DNA of 64,000 nt from Bradyrhizobium sp. SZCCT0148 (GTDB lineage Bacteria > Pseudomonadota > Alphaproteobacteria > Rhizobiales > Xanthobacteraceae): positions 62,001 to 126,000 of the forward strand of contig NZ_JAFCKT010000009.1 in the NCBI RefSeq assembly GCF_018129985.1, given 5' to 3'. The notes under the pieces were generated by a model that saw nothing but the letters and a program-made list of their open reading frames with translations, was not told where the DNA came from and did not search any database. The position numbers were made by a program, and so were the translations under genes. The number at the start of each line of letters is the position of its first letter. The first letter of the stretch is position 1. This document shows positions 53,423 to 62,559 of this stretch, in pieces.

Positions 53423-54502
53423 ATGAAAGCTGCCGTAATCAAATCATTCGGATCGGCGCTGTCGATCGACGACGTGCCAGACCCGATCATCGGCACGGGC
53501 GAGGTCAGCGTCGATATCGTCGCAACCCGCGTGCTGTCCTATATGAACGAGGTCTTCAGCGGCGAGCGCAACTATGCGCTCGACCTCCCGATCATCCCGG
53601 GACCCGGCGGCATCGGCCGGGTGCGCGCGATCGGTCCGGACGCAACCAGGCTTGCGGTCGGCGACTGGGTGTTCTGCGATCCGACGGTGCGCTCGCGCGA
53701 CGACATCGTAGCGCCCGACATTGCCCTGCAAGGGCTCACCGCTGCCGGGCCCGGCGGCATGCTTCTGCAGAAACATTTTCGCCACGGCTCCTTCGCCGAG
53801 CAGATGATGGTGCCGACCGAGAACGTCAAACGGCTCGGCGCGATCACGTCCGAGGAAGCGACGCGATGGTGCGCGCTGGGCACGCTGCTGGTGCCCTATG
53901 GCGGCTTTCTTGCCGCCAACCTTCAGCCGGGCGAGACCGTGTTGGTGAGCGGGGCCACCGGCAATTTCGGCAGCGCTGCCGTCTCGATCGCGCTCGCGAT
54001 GGGCGCGGCCAGCGTGGTCACGCCCGGCCGCAACGAGACGATTCTGGCTGACCTCGTCCGGCGCTTCGGCAGCCGCGTGCAACCGGTCAAGCTTACCGGC
54101 GACGAAGATCACGACCGCGAGGCGATGAAGCGCGCGGCGCCCGGGCCGATCGATTGCGTGCTCGACATCATGCCGCCCTCGGTTAGCCCGACCGTCGTAC
54201 GTGCAGCGATCATGACGGTGCGGCCCTACGGCCGCGTCGCGCTAATGGGCGGTGTCGGCATGGCCGGTGGCGCGGGCCTCGAACTCCCCTATCCCTGGAT
54301 CATGCGCAACTGCATCAGCATCCACGGCGTCTGGATGTACCCGCCGGACGCCGCGAGCCGGCTGATCGCGCTGGTACGTGCGGGGCTGCTCAGGCTGGAA
54401 GAGTATCAGACCACGGCGTTCGACCTCGACCATGCCAACGACGCCGTGGCGCATGCCGCAGCCAATGCCGGCCCGTTCAAGATGACCGTGATCAGGCCTT
54501 GA
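53423..54502 (+). CDS. Zinc-free medium-chain alcohol dehydrogenase-like oxidoreductase
   Basis: A 359-residue MDR protein. The GroES-like half (1-135) has PGPGGIGRVRAIGPDATRL near 53-72 but lacks the structural and catalytic Cys clusters. The NAD(P) half has VLVSGATGNFGSAAVSIALA near 174-194 (AxGxxG) and VLDIMPPSVS. It may act like quinone oxidoreductase or crotonyl-CoA reductase relatives. Substrate unknown. The divergent XRE regulator suggests inducible expression. A strong terminator follows. Confidence 0.85.
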   Translation: MKAAVIKSFGSALSIDDVPDPIIGTGEVSVDIVATRVLSYMNEVFSGERNYALDLPIIPGPGGIGRVRAIGPDATRLAVGDWVFCDPTVRSRDDIVAPDIALQGLTAAGPGGMLLQKHFRHGSFAEQMMVPTENVKRLGAITSEEATRWCALGTLLVPYGGFLAANLQPGETVLVSGATGNFGSAAVSIALAMGAASVVTPGRNETILADLVRRFGSRVQPVKLTGDEDHDREAMKRAAPGPIDCVLDIMPPSVSPTVVRAAIMTVRPYGRVALMGGVGMAGGAGLELPYPWIMRNCISIHGVWMYPPDAASRLIALVRAGLLRLEEYQTTAFDLDHANDAVAHAAANAGPFKMTVIRP

Positions 54503-54510
54503 GGCCCGGA

Positions 54511-54542
54511 GGCGGCGGCCGAGCGCCGTCGCCGATTTTTTT
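54511..54542 (+). terminator. Rho-independent terminator of the MDR gene
   Basis: GGCGGCGGC and GCCGTCGCC form a nine-base stem with one mismatch and a five-base loop. GATTTTTTT follows. It starts eight bases after the stop codon at 54502. Confidence 0.8.
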
Positions 54543-54598
54543 CATCAGTCCGGCCAGGCACTTGGCTACTGTGCATGGGGTTGTTTTCGCAAAATTGA

Positions 54599-55303
54599 CT
54601 ATTCGAGCTCGATGACCTGGCCGTTCGAGAGCGAGACCCGCCGGTCCATGCGGCCGGCCAGCTCCATGTTGTGGGTTGCGATCAGCATCGAGACCGAGGT
54701 CGCCTTGACCAGCTGCATCAGCGCCTGGAACACGTGATCCGCCGTGTGCGGATCGAGGTTTCCGGTCGGCTCGTCCGCAAACAGCACCCGCGGCGCGTTG
54801 GCCACCCCGCGCGCGATCGCGACGCGCTGCTGCTCGCCGCCGGACAACTCGGCCGGGCGATGGGTGATGCGGTCGCCGAGGCCGAGATAGCCCAGGATCT
54901 CCTTGGCGCGCTTGACGCTCTCGGATTTCTTCAGGCCGCGGATCATCTGCGGCATCATCACGTTCTCCAGCGCCGAGAATTCCGGCAACAGCCGGTGCGA
55001 CTGGTAGACGAAGCCGATGTCGGTGCGGCGAAGCTGGGTGCGCTCGATGTCCGGCAGCTGCGAGGTCGGCGCTCCCGAGACATAGACCTCGCCGGAATCG
55101 GGCGCTTCCAACAGCCCCGCGATGTGCAGCAGCGTCGATTTGCCCGAGCCCGACGGCGCCACCAGCGCCACCGACTGTCCGGCCCACAGCGCGAGCTTGG
55201 CGCCGTCCAGGATCGTCAGCGGCACCTCGCCCTGCAAGTACTGCCGCTTTATCTCGTGGAGATAAATGACCGGTACGTCTTCCGCCCCCTGCTGCTGCTC
55301 CAT
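54599..55303 (-). CDS. lolD: Lipoprotein-releasing ABC ATPase LolD
   Basis: Powers extraction of lipoproteins from the inner membrane. The 234-residue ATPase has Walker A APSGSGKSTLLHIAGLLE near 44-60, the Q-loop TDIGFVYQSHRLLPEFSALE, the signature ELSGGEQQRVAIARG near 146, and Walker B RVLFADEPTGNLD near 165. The MEQQQGAED start at 55303 has GAGGGG upstream; a longer frame overlaps lolC/E. It is coupled to the permease gene, whose stop is seven bases upstream. Confidence 0.95.
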   Translation of the reverse strand: MEQQQGAEDVPVIYLHEIKRQYLQGEVPLTILDGAKLALWAGQSVALVAPSGSGKSTLLHIAGLLEAPDSGEVYVSGAPTSQLPDIERTQLRRTDIGFVYQSHRLLPEFSALENVMMPQMIRGLKKSESVKRAKEILGYLGLGDRITHRPAELSGGEQQRVAIARGVANAPRVLFADEPTGNLDPHTADHVFQALMQLVKATSVSMLIATHNMELAGRMDRRVSLSNGQVIELE

Positions 55304-55310
55304 CAACCCC

Positions 55311-56591
55311 TCACTCGTACCGCAGCGCTTCGACGGGATCGAGGCGCGCGGCACGCCACGACGGGTACAGCGTCGCCAGGAACGACAGCGTCAGCGCCAT
55401 GATGACGACGGCCGTGGTCTCGCCGACGTCGATCTCGGCGGGCAGTTTGGACAGGAAATAGAGCTCCGGCGAGAACAGCTCGGTCGATGTCAGCCAGGAC
55501 AGGAATTGCCGGATCGATTCGATATTGAGGCAGATCACCAAGCCGACGACGAAGCCGACCAGCGTGCCGACAACGCCGATAGAGGCGCCCGTGATCAGGA
55601 AGATGCGCATGATCGAGCCCTGCGAGGCCCCCATCGTGCGCAGGATCGCGATGTCGCTGCCCTTGTCCTTCACCAGCATGATCAGGCCGGAAACGATGTT
55701 TAGCGCCGCGACCAGCACGATCATGGTCAGGATCAGGAACATCACGTTGCGCTCGACCTGGAGCGCGTTGAAGAACGTCGAATTGCGCTGCCGCCAATCC
55801 ACCAGGAACACCGGCCGCCCCGCAGCCTCCGTCACGGCCTGGCGGAAGGCGACAATCTGGTCGGGATTGGTGGTGAACACCTCGATCGAGGTGACGTCGT
55901 TGCTGCGGTTGAAATAGGCCTGCGCTTCCGCGAGCGGCATGAACACGAAGCCGAGATCGTATTCGGACATGCCGATCTCGAACACGGCGACGATCTTGTA
56001 CGGTTTGATGCGCGGCGTCGTGCCCATCGGCGTGACCGCGCCTTTCGGGGCCACCAGCGTGATGCTGTCGCCGGCGTGCAGCGACAGCTGGTCGGCGAGG
56101 CGCCGGCCGATCGCAACGCCCTGCCCCTCGTCGAAGCCCTCGAGCGAGCCCTGCTTGATGTTCTTGGCGATCGAGGTGAGGTTGTTGAGGTCGTCGGAGC
56201 GGATGCCGCGCACCAGCACGCCCGAAGCGTTCCACGGCGAGGACGCCAGCGCCTGGCCGTCCACGACGGGCGCGGCGAGCCGGATGCCTTTGACCTGGCT
56301 GAGACGGTCGGCGACGTCCTTCCAGTCCGTCAGCGGCGATTCCAGAGGCTGGACCAGGATGTGCCCGTTGAGCCCCAGGATCTTGTCGAGCAGCTCTTTG
56401 CGGAAGCCGTTCATCACGGCCATGACGATAATCAGCGTCGCCACGCCCAGCATGATGCCGAGGAAGGAGAACCCGGCGATGACCGAGATGAACCCTTCCT
56501 TGCGGCGCGCCCGCAAATAGCGCGCCGACAGCATCCACTCGAATGGCGCGAAAGGCGCGGTTTGCACGGTTTCTGTCATGGTCTCATCCAT
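55311..56591 (-). CDS. lolC: Lipoprotein-releasing permease LolC/LolE
   Basis: A 426-residue membrane subunit of the Lol exporter. An N-terminal helix (FISVIAGFSFLGIMLGVATL near 35-55), a large periplasmic MacB-like domain (60-270) and three C-terminal helices of the FtsX type (about 285-410, with MFLILTMIVLVAALNIVSGL, then LRTMGASQGSIMRIFLITG). Alphaproteobacteria generally have one gene (often called lolC or lolF) instead of the lolC/lolE pair, so the symbol is approximate. It lies between proS and lolD, the usual local order. Confidence 0.92.
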   Translation of the reverse strand: MDETMTETVQTAPFAPFEWMLSARYLRARRKEGFISVIAGFSFLGIMLGVATLIIVMAVMNGFRKELLDKILGLNGHILVQPLESPLTDWKDVADRLSQVKGIRLAAPVVDGQALASSPWNASGVLVRGIRSDDLNNLTSIAKNIKQGSLEGFDEGQGVAIGRRLADQLSLHAGDSITLVAPKGAVTPMGTTPRIKPYKIVAVFEIGMSEYDLGFVFMPLAEAQAYFNRSNDVTSIEVFTTNPDQIVAFRQAVTEAAGRPVFLVDWRQRNSTFFNALQVERNVMFLILTMIVLVAALNIVSGLIMLVKDKGSDIAILRTMGASQGSIMRIFLITGASIGVVGTLVGFVVGLVICLNIESIRQFLSWLTSTELFSPELYFLSKLPAEIDVGETTAVVIMALTLSFLATLYPSWRAARLDPVEALRYE

Positions 56592-56681
56592 CGCTCGATA
56601 ATCCCATGATTCGGGGTCAATTGTGGCCGGATTGGCGGCCGCGATCTCGGGCGATGAACAATATTCAGCGGATCGGCCTTA

Positions 56682-58007
56682 TCAGCCGACAAGTCTTGCA
56701 ACCGCGTCCGCAGGCGACATGGTCTCGCGGGAGCCGTCACTGCGCCGCTTGATCTCGACCTTGCCATCGGCGAGGCCCTTCGGCCCGATCATGATCTGCC
56801 AGGGGATGCCGATCAGGTCGGCGGCGGCAAACTTGGCGCCGGCGCGCTGGTCAGTGTCGTCATAGAGCACATCGACCCCCTTGGCCGTGAGCTCGGCGTA
56901 AAGCTTCTCGCAGGCCGCATCGACGGCCGCATCGCCCTGCTTGAGGTTGAGGATCGACACGCGGAACGGCGCCACCGCCTCCGGCCATTTGATGCCGGCA
57001 TCGTCATGGCAGGCTTCGATGATGGCACCCAACAGCCGCGAGACGCCGACGCCGTAGGAGCCGCCATGGATCGGCACATCGACGCCGTCGGGGCCTGCCA
57101 CCAGGGCTTTCATGGCGTCGGAATATTTGGTGCCGAAATAGAAGATCTGCCCGACCTCGATGCCGCGGGTGTTCACCCGCTTGTCCGCGGGCACTTCCTG
57201 CTCGAAACGCGCGGCGTCGTGAACGTCCTCCGTCGCCGCGTAGACCGAGGTCCACTGCTTGATGATGGGCGTCAGGTCGCTCTCGTAATCGACATCCTCG
57301 CCCGGCACCGGCAGGTCCAGCACGTCGCGATTGATGAACACGCCGGACTCGCCGGTCTCCGCCAGCACGATGAACTCGTGGCTGAGATCGCCGCCGATCG
57401 GGCCGGTCTCGGCGCGCATCGGAATCGCTTTCAGCCCCATCCGCGCGAAGGTGCGCAGATAAGCGACGAACATCTTGTTGTAGGCGACGCGCGCTGCGGC
57501 CTCGTTGAGGTTGAACGAATAGGCGTCCTTCATCAGGAACTCGCGGCCGCGCATCACGCCGAAACGCGGACGCTGCTCGTCGCGGAATTTCCATTGAATG
57601 TGATAGAGATTCAACGGCAGGCTCTTGTAAGACTTCACATAGGCCCGGAAGATCTCGGTGATCATTTCCTCGTTGGTCGGCCCGTACAGGAGCTCGCGCT
57701 TATGGCGGTCGGCGATGCGCAGCATCTCCGGGCCATAGGCGTCGTAGCGGCCGCTCTCGCGCCAGAGGTCGGCGAGTTGCAGCGTCGGCATCAGCAGTTC
57801 CAGCGCACCGGCGCGGTCCTGCTCCTCGCGGACGATCTGCTCGATCTTCTTCAGCACGCGGAAGCCAAGCGGCAGCCAGGCGTAGATGCCGGCGGCCTCC
57901 TGCCGGATCATGCCGGCGCGCAGCATCAGCCGATGCGAGACGATCTCCGCCTCTTTCGGATTTTCCTTCAGGATGGGCAGAAAGAACCGCGACAACCGCA
58001 TGGTCAT
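56682..58007 (-). CDS. proS: Prolyl-tRNA synthetase (short, type 2-like)
   Basis: Charges tRNA-Pro. The 441-residue class II enzyme is the compact alphaproteobacterial form without the YbaK-type editing insertion. Motif 1 is in MIRQEAAGIYAWLPLGFRVL near 33-52, motif 2 in YHIQWKFRDEQRPRFGVMRG near 140-158, and motif 3 in GGSYGVGVSRLLGAIIE near 318-334. The anticodon-binding domain is at 345-441. Editing of mischarged tRNA would need a free-standing protein elsewhere. The start may also be the ATG at 58001. Confidence 0.95.
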   Translation of the reverse strand: MTMRLSRFFLPILKENPKEAEIVSHRLMLRAGMIRQEAAGIYAWLPLGFRVLKKIEQIVREEQDRAGALELLMPTLQLADLWRESGRYDAYGPEMLRIADRHKRELLYGPTNEEMITEIFRAYVKSYKSLPLNLYHIQWKFRDEQRPRFGVMRGREFLMKDAYSFNLNEAAARVAYNKMFVAYLRTFARMGLKAIPMRAETGPIGGDLSHEFIVLAETGESGVFINRDVLDLPVPGEDVDYESDLTPIIKQWTSVYAATEDVHDAARFEQEVPADKRVNTRGIEVGQIFYFGTKYSDAMKALVAGPDGVDVPIHGGSYGVGVSRLLGAIIEACHDDAGIKWPEAVAPFRVSILNLKQGDAAVDAACEKLYAELTAKGVDVLYDDTDQRAGAKFAAADLIGIPWQIMIGPKGLADGKVEIKRRSDGSRETMSPADAVARLVG

Positions 58008-58145
58008 ACTCTGGGAATCAGTGGTGGGTTGCAGTGAAACCGGATTAAGAGCAAAAACACAAGACCGGGAATGAGGAAAAGCCGCTAACGCAACGGGATT
58101 CCTGTCATTTTGCCGTCGGACTTCAGGTTCTTCCTGAGCTGCGCT

Positions 58146-59708
58146 TTAACGCTCCGTGACGTCGAGTTCGTCTTCGAGCGTGATCTGCTCGAAGTCGGTC
58201 ACCAGGGCGTCGATCCGCATATGCCAGCGGCCGGCGAACGGAAGCTCCACCTGGCGCACGTGCCAGTAGCCGTCGGGCTCCAGCGAGGCCTTCCGCCCCA
58301 TCGGCTCGATGCCACGCTCGGGCAAGCCTAGCGTCAAGCTCGCCTCCTTGGCCGCCAGCGGCGTCGCCTCGCCGGTCATCAGTTGAAGCACGACATCATT
58401 GGCTCCCGGCTTGCCGGGCGAAACCAGCACCTGGAACATTGCCTTGTCGCTATGGATGTGGATCGCCAAAGGCGTTTCCGGAACGATGGTGCGCGGCGGC
58501 GGCGTGAAGCGCCAGCCGGCGACCACGGCCAAAATGGCGAGAGCAATCGCACCTTCCAGCAGGATCGAGCGCCTGAGCGCGGGCGGCCCTGTCTCGTTCC
58601 GGGCCAGAGCCGGCGCCAGCCGGAACCGATTGAGCGCGGCCAGCGCCAGCAACCCCGTGACCAGAACGAGCTTGGTCGAAAGGATCAGCCCGTAGCGGGT
58701 GCCGACCAACGCTTCCGGCTTTTCGAGCTGAACGATCGCGAGTGCGAGGCCGGTCAAAGCCAGCACGCCCACCGCGAGCGCAGCAAGACGGGAAAAGCGG
58801 TTCACAATCAGGAGCGTCGCCATTGTCGGCTTCGACACCAGCGCCACGAGCGGGGCCAGCGCGCCGATCCAGAAGGCAACGCCGAGGCCATGGAGAAAGA
58901 TCGCCGGCCGCGTCAGCACCTCGGGCGGTGCCGTAGCGGCGTGCCCGGTCATCGCAAGCGACAGACCGACGCCGATGAGCGCGATCATCGTAAGAGCGCG
59001 CGCAGACCATGCGCTGCGTAGCGCCAGCCACGCAAGCAGCATCGCTGCGAAGGCAACCAGCAAGGCAGGGCCGGCGCTGGTCGCAAAGGCGACCTTCCAG
59101 GGACCAGCGGTCGCGAGGGCAGAGGGTGGCAGCCCGAGAAGATCGAGCCCCAACGCGCCGACGGACGCCACCGCGCTCGCAAGACCGATGGCGAGCGCCA
59201 TGCGCGGGACTGCCATGCCGGCCATCGACCACGCCACCCAGCGCGCGAAGAACACGCCGCCGACGCCGATGAACAACCCGACGTAGAGACCGACGCGCGT
59301 CAGCCAGACCAGCGCGTTCAACCCGGTTTCCGCGCCCGCGGCGGGCTTCGTCGCCGACGGCGTGCCGACCGAGAAGATCACCGATCCCGTGACAGGATGG
59401 CCGTCCTGCGAGATCACCCGGTAGCTGACGACTACAGTCCCTTCAGGCAGGTCCGCAGGCATCATGATCGAAATCGTCTCGCCCGCTACCCCGAAACGCG
59501 CATCGTCCCGCGCCCTGCCCGCACCATCGATCAGCCGGATCGCGCCCGGCGTCACCGTCTCGCTGAAACGCAGCTCCACCGCCTTGGGCGCGGTCGCGAG
59601 CATACTGCCGCTCGCCGGCTCGACCGAGACCAGTGCCGCGTGCGCCGACGCACCGCTTGCAAAGCCGGCAACGAGGAGCAGCGTCGCGAGCGCGGCGAAG
59701 AGGCGCAT
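58146..59708 (-). CDS. pcuE: CopC-CopD fusion, copper import (PcuE-like)
   Basis: A 520-residue protein. The signal peptide ends at ASA, exposing an N-terminal His (HAALVSVEPASGSMLATAPK), the copper ligand of CopC. The CopC beta-sandwich continues to about 115 with the DGHPVTGSVIF loop carrying the second Asp/His pair. A CopD-type membrane region of eight helices covers about 125-395, and an extra C-terminal domain (about 400-520) is probably periplasmic. The family moves Cu across the inner membrane. It is the last gene of the cluster and overlaps the YcnI-like gene by one base. The pcu name is given from recalled gene order in Bradyrhizobium. Confidence 0.85.
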   Translation of the reverse strand: MRLFAALATLLLVAGFASGASAHAALVSVEPASGSMLATAPKAVELRFSETVTPGAIRLIDGAGRARDDARFGVAGETISIMMPADLPEGTVVVSYRVISQDGHPVTGSVIFSVGTPSATKPAAGAETGLNALVWLTRVGLYVGLFIGVGGVFFARWVAWSMAGMAVPRMALAIGLASAVASVGALGLDLLGLPPSALATAGPWKVAFATSAGPALLVAFAAMLLAWLALRSAWSARALTMIALIGVGLSLAMTGHAATAPPEVLTRPAIFLHGLGVAFWIGALAPLVALVSKPTMATLLIVNRFSRLAALAVGVLALTGLALAIVQLEKPEALVGTRYGLILSTKLVLVTGLLALAALNRFRLAPALARNETGPPALRRSILLEGAIALAILAVVAGWRFTPPPRTIVPETPLAIHIHSDKAMFQVLVSPGKPGANDVVLQLMTGEATPLAAKEASLTLGLPERGIEPMGRKASLEPDGYWHVRQVELPFAGRWHMRIDALVTDFEQITLEDELDVTER

Positions 59709-60238
59709 CAGGGTTTGGGCAATAGTTTCACGCCCGGCGCCGGCGACTTGCCCTCGGACTTGCCCTCATGCGAATGGCCTGCCCCGGCCGCAGGAATTTC
59801 AATCCAGCGGCTGACGCCGGACTCGCATTCCTGAACGACGGGGAAGTACAGGGTCGTGTTCGGCTTCAGGCTGTCGGTCAGGAACGTGCTGAGGACAAAC
59901 TCGTCATAGTTCTTGTCGGCCAGCTTGCCGCCGGACCACGCCACCTCCTTGACGCCGGAGGAGAGCTTGTTGCCGTGGTAGTCGTACTGACCGGCATATT
60001 TGCCCTCGACGACATCGATGGTCCAGCCGGCCTTCGGCATCGGCTTCACCGCGATGACTCCTTCCGGAATCTGCACCCGGATCTTCACCGTCGGCGAGCC
60101 CGCGCAGCCATGCGGCACGGTGAAGACGGCCTTGTAGGGCGTCCCGACCGTGGCTTGCTTGGTCTCGATCGAGACGTGCGCCGCCGCCGGCGAGGCGACG
60201 AGCGCGGCAACCAGGATCAGGCAGGATTGCTTCGACAT
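59708..60238 (-). CDS. pcuD: YcnI/DUF1775 copper-binding protein (PcuD-like)
   Basis: The 176-residue protein has a signal peptide (MSKQSCLILVAALVASPAAA) and the mature N-terminal His in HVSIETKQATVGTPYKAVFT. The YcnI family binds Cu(II) through this mono-histidine brace with a nearby Glu (visible as IET) and a Trp (WTIDVVEGKYAGQY). The immunoglobulin-like fold covers 22-150. The C-terminal tail is His/Lys-rich (GAGHSHEGKSEGKSP). The gene is flanked by the PCuAC and CopCD genes and coupled with the latter. Confidence 0.87.
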   Translation of the reverse strand: MSKQSCLILVAALVASPAAAHVSIETKQATVGTPYKAVFTVPHGCAGSPTVKIRVQIPEGVIAVKPMPKAGWTIDVVEGKYAGQYDYHGNKLSSGVKEVAWSGGKLADKNYDEFVLSTFLTDSLKPNTTLYFPVVQECESGVSRWIEIPAAGAGHSHEGKSEGKSPAPGVKLLPKP

Positions 60239-60267
60239 GTCAGGTCTCCCGAGAGTCCGGATCAATC

Positions 60268-60798
60268 TCATTTCATTTTCATTCCCGAATGATCCGGCTT
60301 CATGTCCATGTGACCGGAATGCCCTGCATCGCCGGGGGCCTGCGCGCCGACGCCCTGGACATCGAGGGAGACGGCAACCTTGCCGGCTTTCTCGAATTGC
60401 AGAGTGACCGGCACCTTGTCGCCCTGTTTGAACGGACCCTTGAGCTCCTGGAGCATCAAATGATAGCCGCCGGGTGCGAACTTCACGGTCTTGCCGGGAT
60501 CGATCGCGAGTCCCTTATCGAGCGGGCGCATCTTCATCACGCCATTCTCGACGGCCATCTCGTGGATCTCGCTCTTCCCCGCGATATCGGCGGACACGCT
60601 GATCAGCCTGTCCGGCGCCGCTCCCTTGTTCACGATGGTCAGATAGCCGCCGGCGACCTTTGCTCCGCCCGGTGTTGCACGGCTCCACGGCTGCGAGATG
60701 ACGAGATCGCCGGCCTTGACGTCGTCGGCGAGAGCGGGTGCTGCGAAGATCGCGAGAGCGAACGCAGCGAGCAGCACGTTTTTCGAGATCGTCTTCAT
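60268..60798 (-). CDS. pcuC: PCuAC copper chaperone (PcuC-like)
   Basis: Delivers Cu(I) to cytochrome oxidase assembly in the periplasm. The 176-residue protein has a signal peptide (about 1-23) and the cupredoxin-like domain with the H(M)x10Mx21HxM copper site: EIHEMAVENGVMKMRPLDKG, then FAPGGYHLMLQELKGPF. The C-terminal extension is His/Met-rich (HSGHMDMKPDHSGMKMK) and adds extra copper sites. The start at 60798 has GGGAAC ten bases upstream. Bradyrhizobium PcuC is the studied relative, and its gene is in a copper-starvation-induced operon. Confidence 0.9.
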   Translation of the reverse strand: MKTISKNVLLAAFALAIFAAPALADDVKAGDLVISQPWSRATPGGAKVAGGYLTIVNKGAAPDRLISVSADIAGKSEIHEMAVENGVMKMRPLDKGLAIDPGKTVKFAPGGYHLMLQELKGPFKQGDKVPVTLQFEKAGKVAVSLDVQGVGAQAPGDAGHSGHMDMKPDHSGMKMK

Positions 60799-60827
60799 TT
60801 TCGATGTTCCCTTTGCAGATCCGGACT

Positions 60828-61325
60828 TCAGTGTTTGGAGAGTTGTTGCGCCGACCATTTTTCCAGATCGGCGATTTCAGCAGAGCCTTCGATTGTAGTA
60901 ATGGTGCCGTCCCGCGTGATGAGCATGGTGCGGGGGATGTCGCCCTGCCAGGCTGGATCGATCTCGAACCGCAAGCGCTCGACGAAGCCGTCGTTGAAGA
61001 TGAAGTTCTCGGTCGACGACAATCCCGCCTTGTCGAGCATGGATTGCGTCGCGGCTGGCAGGTTAGGCACCAGATCGGCGCTGACCGTGACGACATCGAC
61101 GTCAGGATGATCCTTGGCAAATTGCCCGAGCAGCGGCAGCTCGACCTTGCAGGGGCCACAGGTCACACCCCAGAAATGCACGAGCACGGGGCGGCCGGCG
61201 TGTCCCCGAAGGACGCTTTGCCAGGTTCCGCGTTCGAACGGCTTCAGGGCGGGAGACGTGCCGAACGCAGCGGAAGATGCGATAAGAACGCCCAGACTCA
61301 CGATGCCTGCAAATCGAAATCTCAT
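60828..61325 (-). CDS. TlpA/SCO-like periplasmic thioredoxin
   Basis: The 165-residue protein has a signal peptide (FRFAGIVSLGVLIASSAAFG) and a thioredoxin fold with the redox motif VHFWGVTCGPCKVELPLLGQ near 47-66. A cis-Pro lies in IPRTMLITRDG near 130. It could keep copper-site thiols of partner proteins reduced, as TlpA does for ScoI and CoxB, but is more compact than TlpA. It overlaps the upstream propeller gene by four bases (ATGA), linking it to the operon. Confidence 0.85.
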   Translation of the reverse strand: MRFRFAGIVSLGVLIASSAAFGTSPALKPFERGTWQSVLRGHAGRPVLVHFWGVTCGPCKVELPLLGQFAKDHPDVDVVTVSADLVPNLPAATQSMLDKAGLSSTENFIFNDGFVERLRFEIDPAWQGDIPRTMLITRDGTITTIEGSAEIADLEKWSAQQLSKH

Positions 61326-62533
61326 GGCTGGTCCTCGATGGCTGTGAGGCGATAACCATCCGCCTTCGTCATCCACGACAAATAGGTCTGCTTGCCGTTG
61401 GACACGAGCAAGGGATGATCGGACGTGTCGCTCGTGCTTGCTATCGTCTTCGGCGGCAACCATGTCTCGCCATCGTCGCGGGAGACCGTCATCTGGACCG
61501 AGGTCTTCTCGCCGTCGAACTCCTTCCAGACCATCATCATTCCGGCGGGACCTGCCAGCACGAAGGGCCGCGTCGGGTTACGGCCCGGCTGACCCAGCGC
61601 CATGGGCGCGGAAAAGGTGCGGCCTTCATCGCGAGAGTGCGCGTAGAACAATCCTTTCCGCGCCTTGCCATTGGTGTACCAGGCGACGTGATAGGTCCCG
61701 TTCGGCGCGACGGTGAGGCTCGGTCCGTGATGCGGACAGGCATTGATCTGCCAGTCGTCAACGCTGATCCGGCGGACCTCACCCGGAGTCGCGACGTCCG
61801 CAAAGGTCATGACCGCGTGGTCACGGACGCCGCCTTCGAAAATGTTCCTGAAGATCACGACAGGCCGTCCGGGCGCGGCGAATGCCAGCCCCAGCCGACA
61901 GCACTCGCAGGTGCCCTCACGCGCCAGCTTTGCTTCCGCGTAGGTGGTGCCGCCGTCGTCGGACGAGGTGAAGAACAGCCCGGCTCCCTCGTATTTTTGT
62001 CCCGCCTCCTTCGCAAGGATGCGATTGCGCTTGTCCAGCCACGCCGCAAACACCGTTCCATCCTGATCGAGCGCCAACGCCTCGAACCGCTGGCTCTCGT
62101 TGTTGGCCGTGATGGGCTTCAATTCGGCAAAGCTCTTCCCGCCATCGATCGAGCGCGTATAGAGCACCTGACCGTTGAAGGCCTCGTCCCTGAAGGTCGA
62201 GAACGCGAGCGCGATGCCGCCCTTGCGGTCGACGACGATCTTAGGCCGTGCGTCCGGTCCCCAATCGAGGTTCAGCCGCGTCGTCGTGACCTGGGTGGGC
62301 ACCGAAAAGCTGCGACCGGCATCCTGCGAACTTGCGACCGAGACCCGCCCTCCGGCCATCCAGACCAGCCACAGCGTGCCGTCCGGGCCGAAGGCAGGCG
62401 TCGCCTTGGTGGCACAGCGCAGCGTCGGCTCCTCGCACGCAGCTTCGGACACCTGCGGGGCGCGCATCTGTGCGAGCGCCGCACTTTGCAGGAGCACGCA
62501 GGCGACCATTCCAAGCAGGCCAGTTCGGATCAT
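61322..62533 (-). CDS. Exported beta-propeller (BNR-type) protein of the copper operon
   Basis: A 403-residue protein with a signal peptide (TGLLGMVACVLLQSAALAQM). It contains repeated BNR/Asp-box strings (VASSQDAGRSFSVPT, TRSIDGGKSFAELKP, SSDDGGTTYAEAKL, AHSRDEGRTFSAPM, SRDDGETWLPPK), so a six-bladed propeller is likely. No sialidase active-site Arg triad or Tyr/Glu pair was recognised, and sialidase activity is not implied. Two metal-binding-like clusters stand out: EGTCECCRLGL (61895-61912) and NACPHHGPSL (61724-61741). With CEEPTLRCA near the N-terminus, six or more Cys are clustered. It follows the TonB receptor gene by 26 bases and overlaps the thioredoxin gene. Possibly a periplasmic copper-binding or sensing protein. 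Confidence 0.78.
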   Translation of the reverse strand: MIRTGLLGMVACVLLQSAALAQMRAPQVSEAACEEPTLRCATKATPAFGPDGTLWLVWMAGGRVSVASSQDAGRSFSVPTQVTTTRLNLDWGPDARPKIVVDRKGGIALAFSTFRDEAFNGQVLYTRSIDGGKSFAELKPITANNESQRFEALALDQDGTVFAAWLDKRNRILAKEAGQKYEGAGLFFTSSDDGGTTYAEAKLAREGTCECCRLGLAFAAPGRPVVIFRNIFEGGVRDHAVMTFADVATPGEVRRISVDDWQINACPHHGPSLTVAPNGTYHVAWYTNGKARKGLFYAHSRDEGRTFSAPMALGQPGRNPTRPFVLAGPAGMMMVWKEFDGEKTSVQMTVSRDDGETWLPPKTIASTSDTSDHPLLVSNGKQTYLSWMTKADGYRLTAIEDQP

Positions 62534-62559
62534 GCCCCGCTCCCTTCGAGAACCCCGGA

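Noticed and set aside
61322..62533. Annotation of the BNR-repeat protein as a sialidase
   Set aside because: Asp-box repeats alone only show a propeller. The Arg triad and catalytic Tyr/Glu were not found, and the operon context is copper handling.
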